Assembly (NCBI GenBank): GCA_025352265.1
Contig: JANXTS010000007.1
Coordinates: 1 to 35,273, forward strand
DNA: 35,273 bases
Source of the DNA: Variovorax sp.
GTDB lineage: Bacteria > Pseudomonadota > Gammaproteobacteria > Burkholderiales > Burkholderiaceae_C
Reading direction: 5' to 3'
Of this stretch, positions 34,221-35,273 are shown in pieces; position 1 is the first letter of the stretch, and every line of letters begins with the position of its first letter. Below the pieces are notes generated by a model. That model saw only the letters and a list, made by a program, of their open reading frames with translations, did not search any database and was not told the DNA's origin. A program made the translations under genes and the position numbers.

Positions 34221-35273
34221 TCACAGCAGGTGAATCAGCCTCGCCTGCGTGGTGAGCTCCTCGCGAAAGCCCGGGTGCGCAATGCCGATCAGCTCTTTCG
34301 CTCGCTGCTTGGCCGATTTACCGCGCAACTGCGCCACGCCGTATTCGGTGACCACGTAGTTGATGTCGTTCTTGCTGGTGCTCACGTGCGTGCCCGGTGA
34401 CAGCACGGGCACGATGCGCGAGATGGTGTCGTCGCGAGCAGTGGAAGGCACCACGATGAATGCCTTGCCGCCGCGCGATCGGTTGGCGGCCCGCACAAAA
34501 TCGCTCTGTCCACCGGTTCCCGAGAACGGCGCCGATCCCAGGCTCTCCGAGCCGCACTGCCCCAGCAAATCGATCTGCAGCGTCGCGTTGATGGCGACCA
34601 TGTTGTCGTTCAAGCCAGCCAGCGCGGGGTCGTTGGTGAAGTTGACAGGATGCATCTCCAGCATCGGGTTGCGCTCCATGAACCGATAGAGCTTTTTGGA
34701 ACCCAGCCCGAAGGTCGCGATCATCTTTCCCGGCAAGTAGTTCTTGCGACGGTTGGTAACGGCGCCGCACTCCACGAGCGACAAGATGCCGTCGCCGATC
34801 ATCTCGGTGTGAATACCGAGGTCGCGCTTGTGCGTGAGCTGCATCACCACCGCATCGGGAATGCCACCATAGCCGATCTGCAGCGTCGAGCCGTCCTCGA
34901 TCATGTCGGCGACGTACTTGCCGATGGCCTCCTGCACCGGACCGATCTTGGGCAGTCCGACTTCGAGCACCGGCTCTTCGCTCTCGACCAGCGCGGTGAC
35001 TTGAGAGATGTGCACGCGGCACTCGCCGAATGCGTAAGGCACGTTCGGGTTGACTTCGAGCACCACTGCGCGCGCCTTGGCAACCGCCGCCATCGTGTAA
35101 TCGGCGCCCAGGCTGAGTGAAAAATAGCCGTAGCGGTCCATCGACGACGCCATCGAAAAGACGACATCGGCCGGAATCTGCCCGCGCTCAATCATGCTGG
35201 GCATTTCCGAAAAATAGCTGGGAATGAAATCAATCCAGCCGCTCTGGCCGCCGACACGGGTTGCAGCACCGAA
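34221..35273 (-). CDS. Acetyl-CoA hydrolase/CoA-transferase, 5' end outside window
   Basis: The last 350 residues of an acetyl-CoA hydrolase/4-hydroxybutyrate CoA-transferase family protein; the frame is open to the right edge, where the encoded FGAATRVGGQSGWIDFIPSYFSE still reads as this family. Motifs include LQIGYGGIPDAVV, MIGDGILSLVECGAVT, NDNMVAINATLQIDLLGQ, FSGTGGQSDFVRAA, VVTEYGVAQLRGKS and IAHPGFREEL. Such enzymes exchange CoA between short-chain acids (for example succinate, acetate, propionate). An internal ATG at 35204 is not the true start. The specific acceptor cannot be decided without the N-terminal third. It is convergent with the tail-anchored protein gene, nine bases apart. 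Confidence 0.92.
   Translation of the reverse strand, partial: FGAATRVGGQSGWIDFIPSYFSEMPSMIERGQIPADVVFSMASSMDRYGYFSLSLGADYTMAAVAKARAVVLEVNPNVPYAFGECRVHISQVTALVESEEPVLEVGLPKIGPVQEAIGKYVADMIEDGSTLQIGYGGIPDAVVMQLTHKRDLGIHTEMIGDGILSLVECGAVTNRRKNYLPGKMIATFGLGSKKLYRFMERNPMLEMHPVNFTNDPALAGLNDNMVAINATLQIDLLGQCGSESLGSAPFSGTGGQSDFVRAANRSRGGKAFIVVPSTARDDTISRIVPVLSPGTHVSTSKNDINYVVTEYGVAQLRGKSAKQRAKELIGIAHPGFREELTTQARLIHLL

Overview
The window is a GC-rich chromosomal segment of a betaproteobacterium. The gene complement and protein styles (NhaR-like LysR next to a Bax-inhibitor-1 protein, 3-hydroxybutyrate dehydrogenase next to a DUF3734 patatin, the divergent YbbA/TesA pair, RlmB, many solute transporters and LysR/GntR regulators) and the type of intergenic palindromes point to Comamonadaceae, most likely Variovorax. 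That placement is by recognition only; no rRNA or tRNA is present to fix it. About 37 protein genes are supported, one of them cut by the right edge. No insertion sequence, phage gene or CRISPR array was seen.

Layout. 1-5.7 kb: FHA-domain protein, small lipoprotein plus nitroreductase, a crotonase-family enzyme, a Tat-exported PhoX-like (DUF839) phosphatase, a gene-poor gap of about 360 bp, and a Bax-inhibitor-1 membrane protein. 5.8-19.0 kb: after an NhaR-like LysR regulator comes the main accessory region, which looks like a complete module for uptake and ring opening of a hydantoin-like or other cyclic ureide/imide. It holds an arylmalonate-decarboxylase-like protein of the Asp/Glu racemase superfamily, a divergent GntR/FCD regulator, an amidase-signature hydrolase, and, divergent from the amidase, a Pot-type ABC importer (ATPase, binding protein, two permeases) followed by a dihydropyrimidinase/hydantoinase, a hydantoin-racemase homologue lacking both catalytic cysteines, an MFS carrier and a LysR regulator.

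The module appears to be bound together by one operator word, GATTGGATAC. It occurs beside the GntR gene and twice as a perfect 14-bp inverted repeat between the amidase and the importer. Two of the three copies carry a second word, TGTATGCA or its complement, at the same 16-bp spacing. The three large gaps inside the importer/hydantoinase operon are each filled by a different palindromic repeat element.

19-27.8 kb: a secreted protein of unknown function, a YgiQ radical-SAM protein, 3-hydroxybutyrate dehydrogenase with a patatin-like hydrolase (polyhydroxybutyrate turnover), a CHRD lipoprotein, a YihY/BrkB membrane protein and a two-gene chromate transporter. 27.9-35.3 kb: aldo/keto reductase, a 56-residue membrane protein, a DUF3237 protein, RlmB coupled to an ABC ATPase of the YbbA/LolD type divergent from a TesA-like esterase, a 67-residue lysine-rich protein, a cystathionine-beta-lyase-type PLP enzyme, a tail-anchored unknown protein and the 3' part of an acetyl-CoA hydrolase/CoA-transferase.
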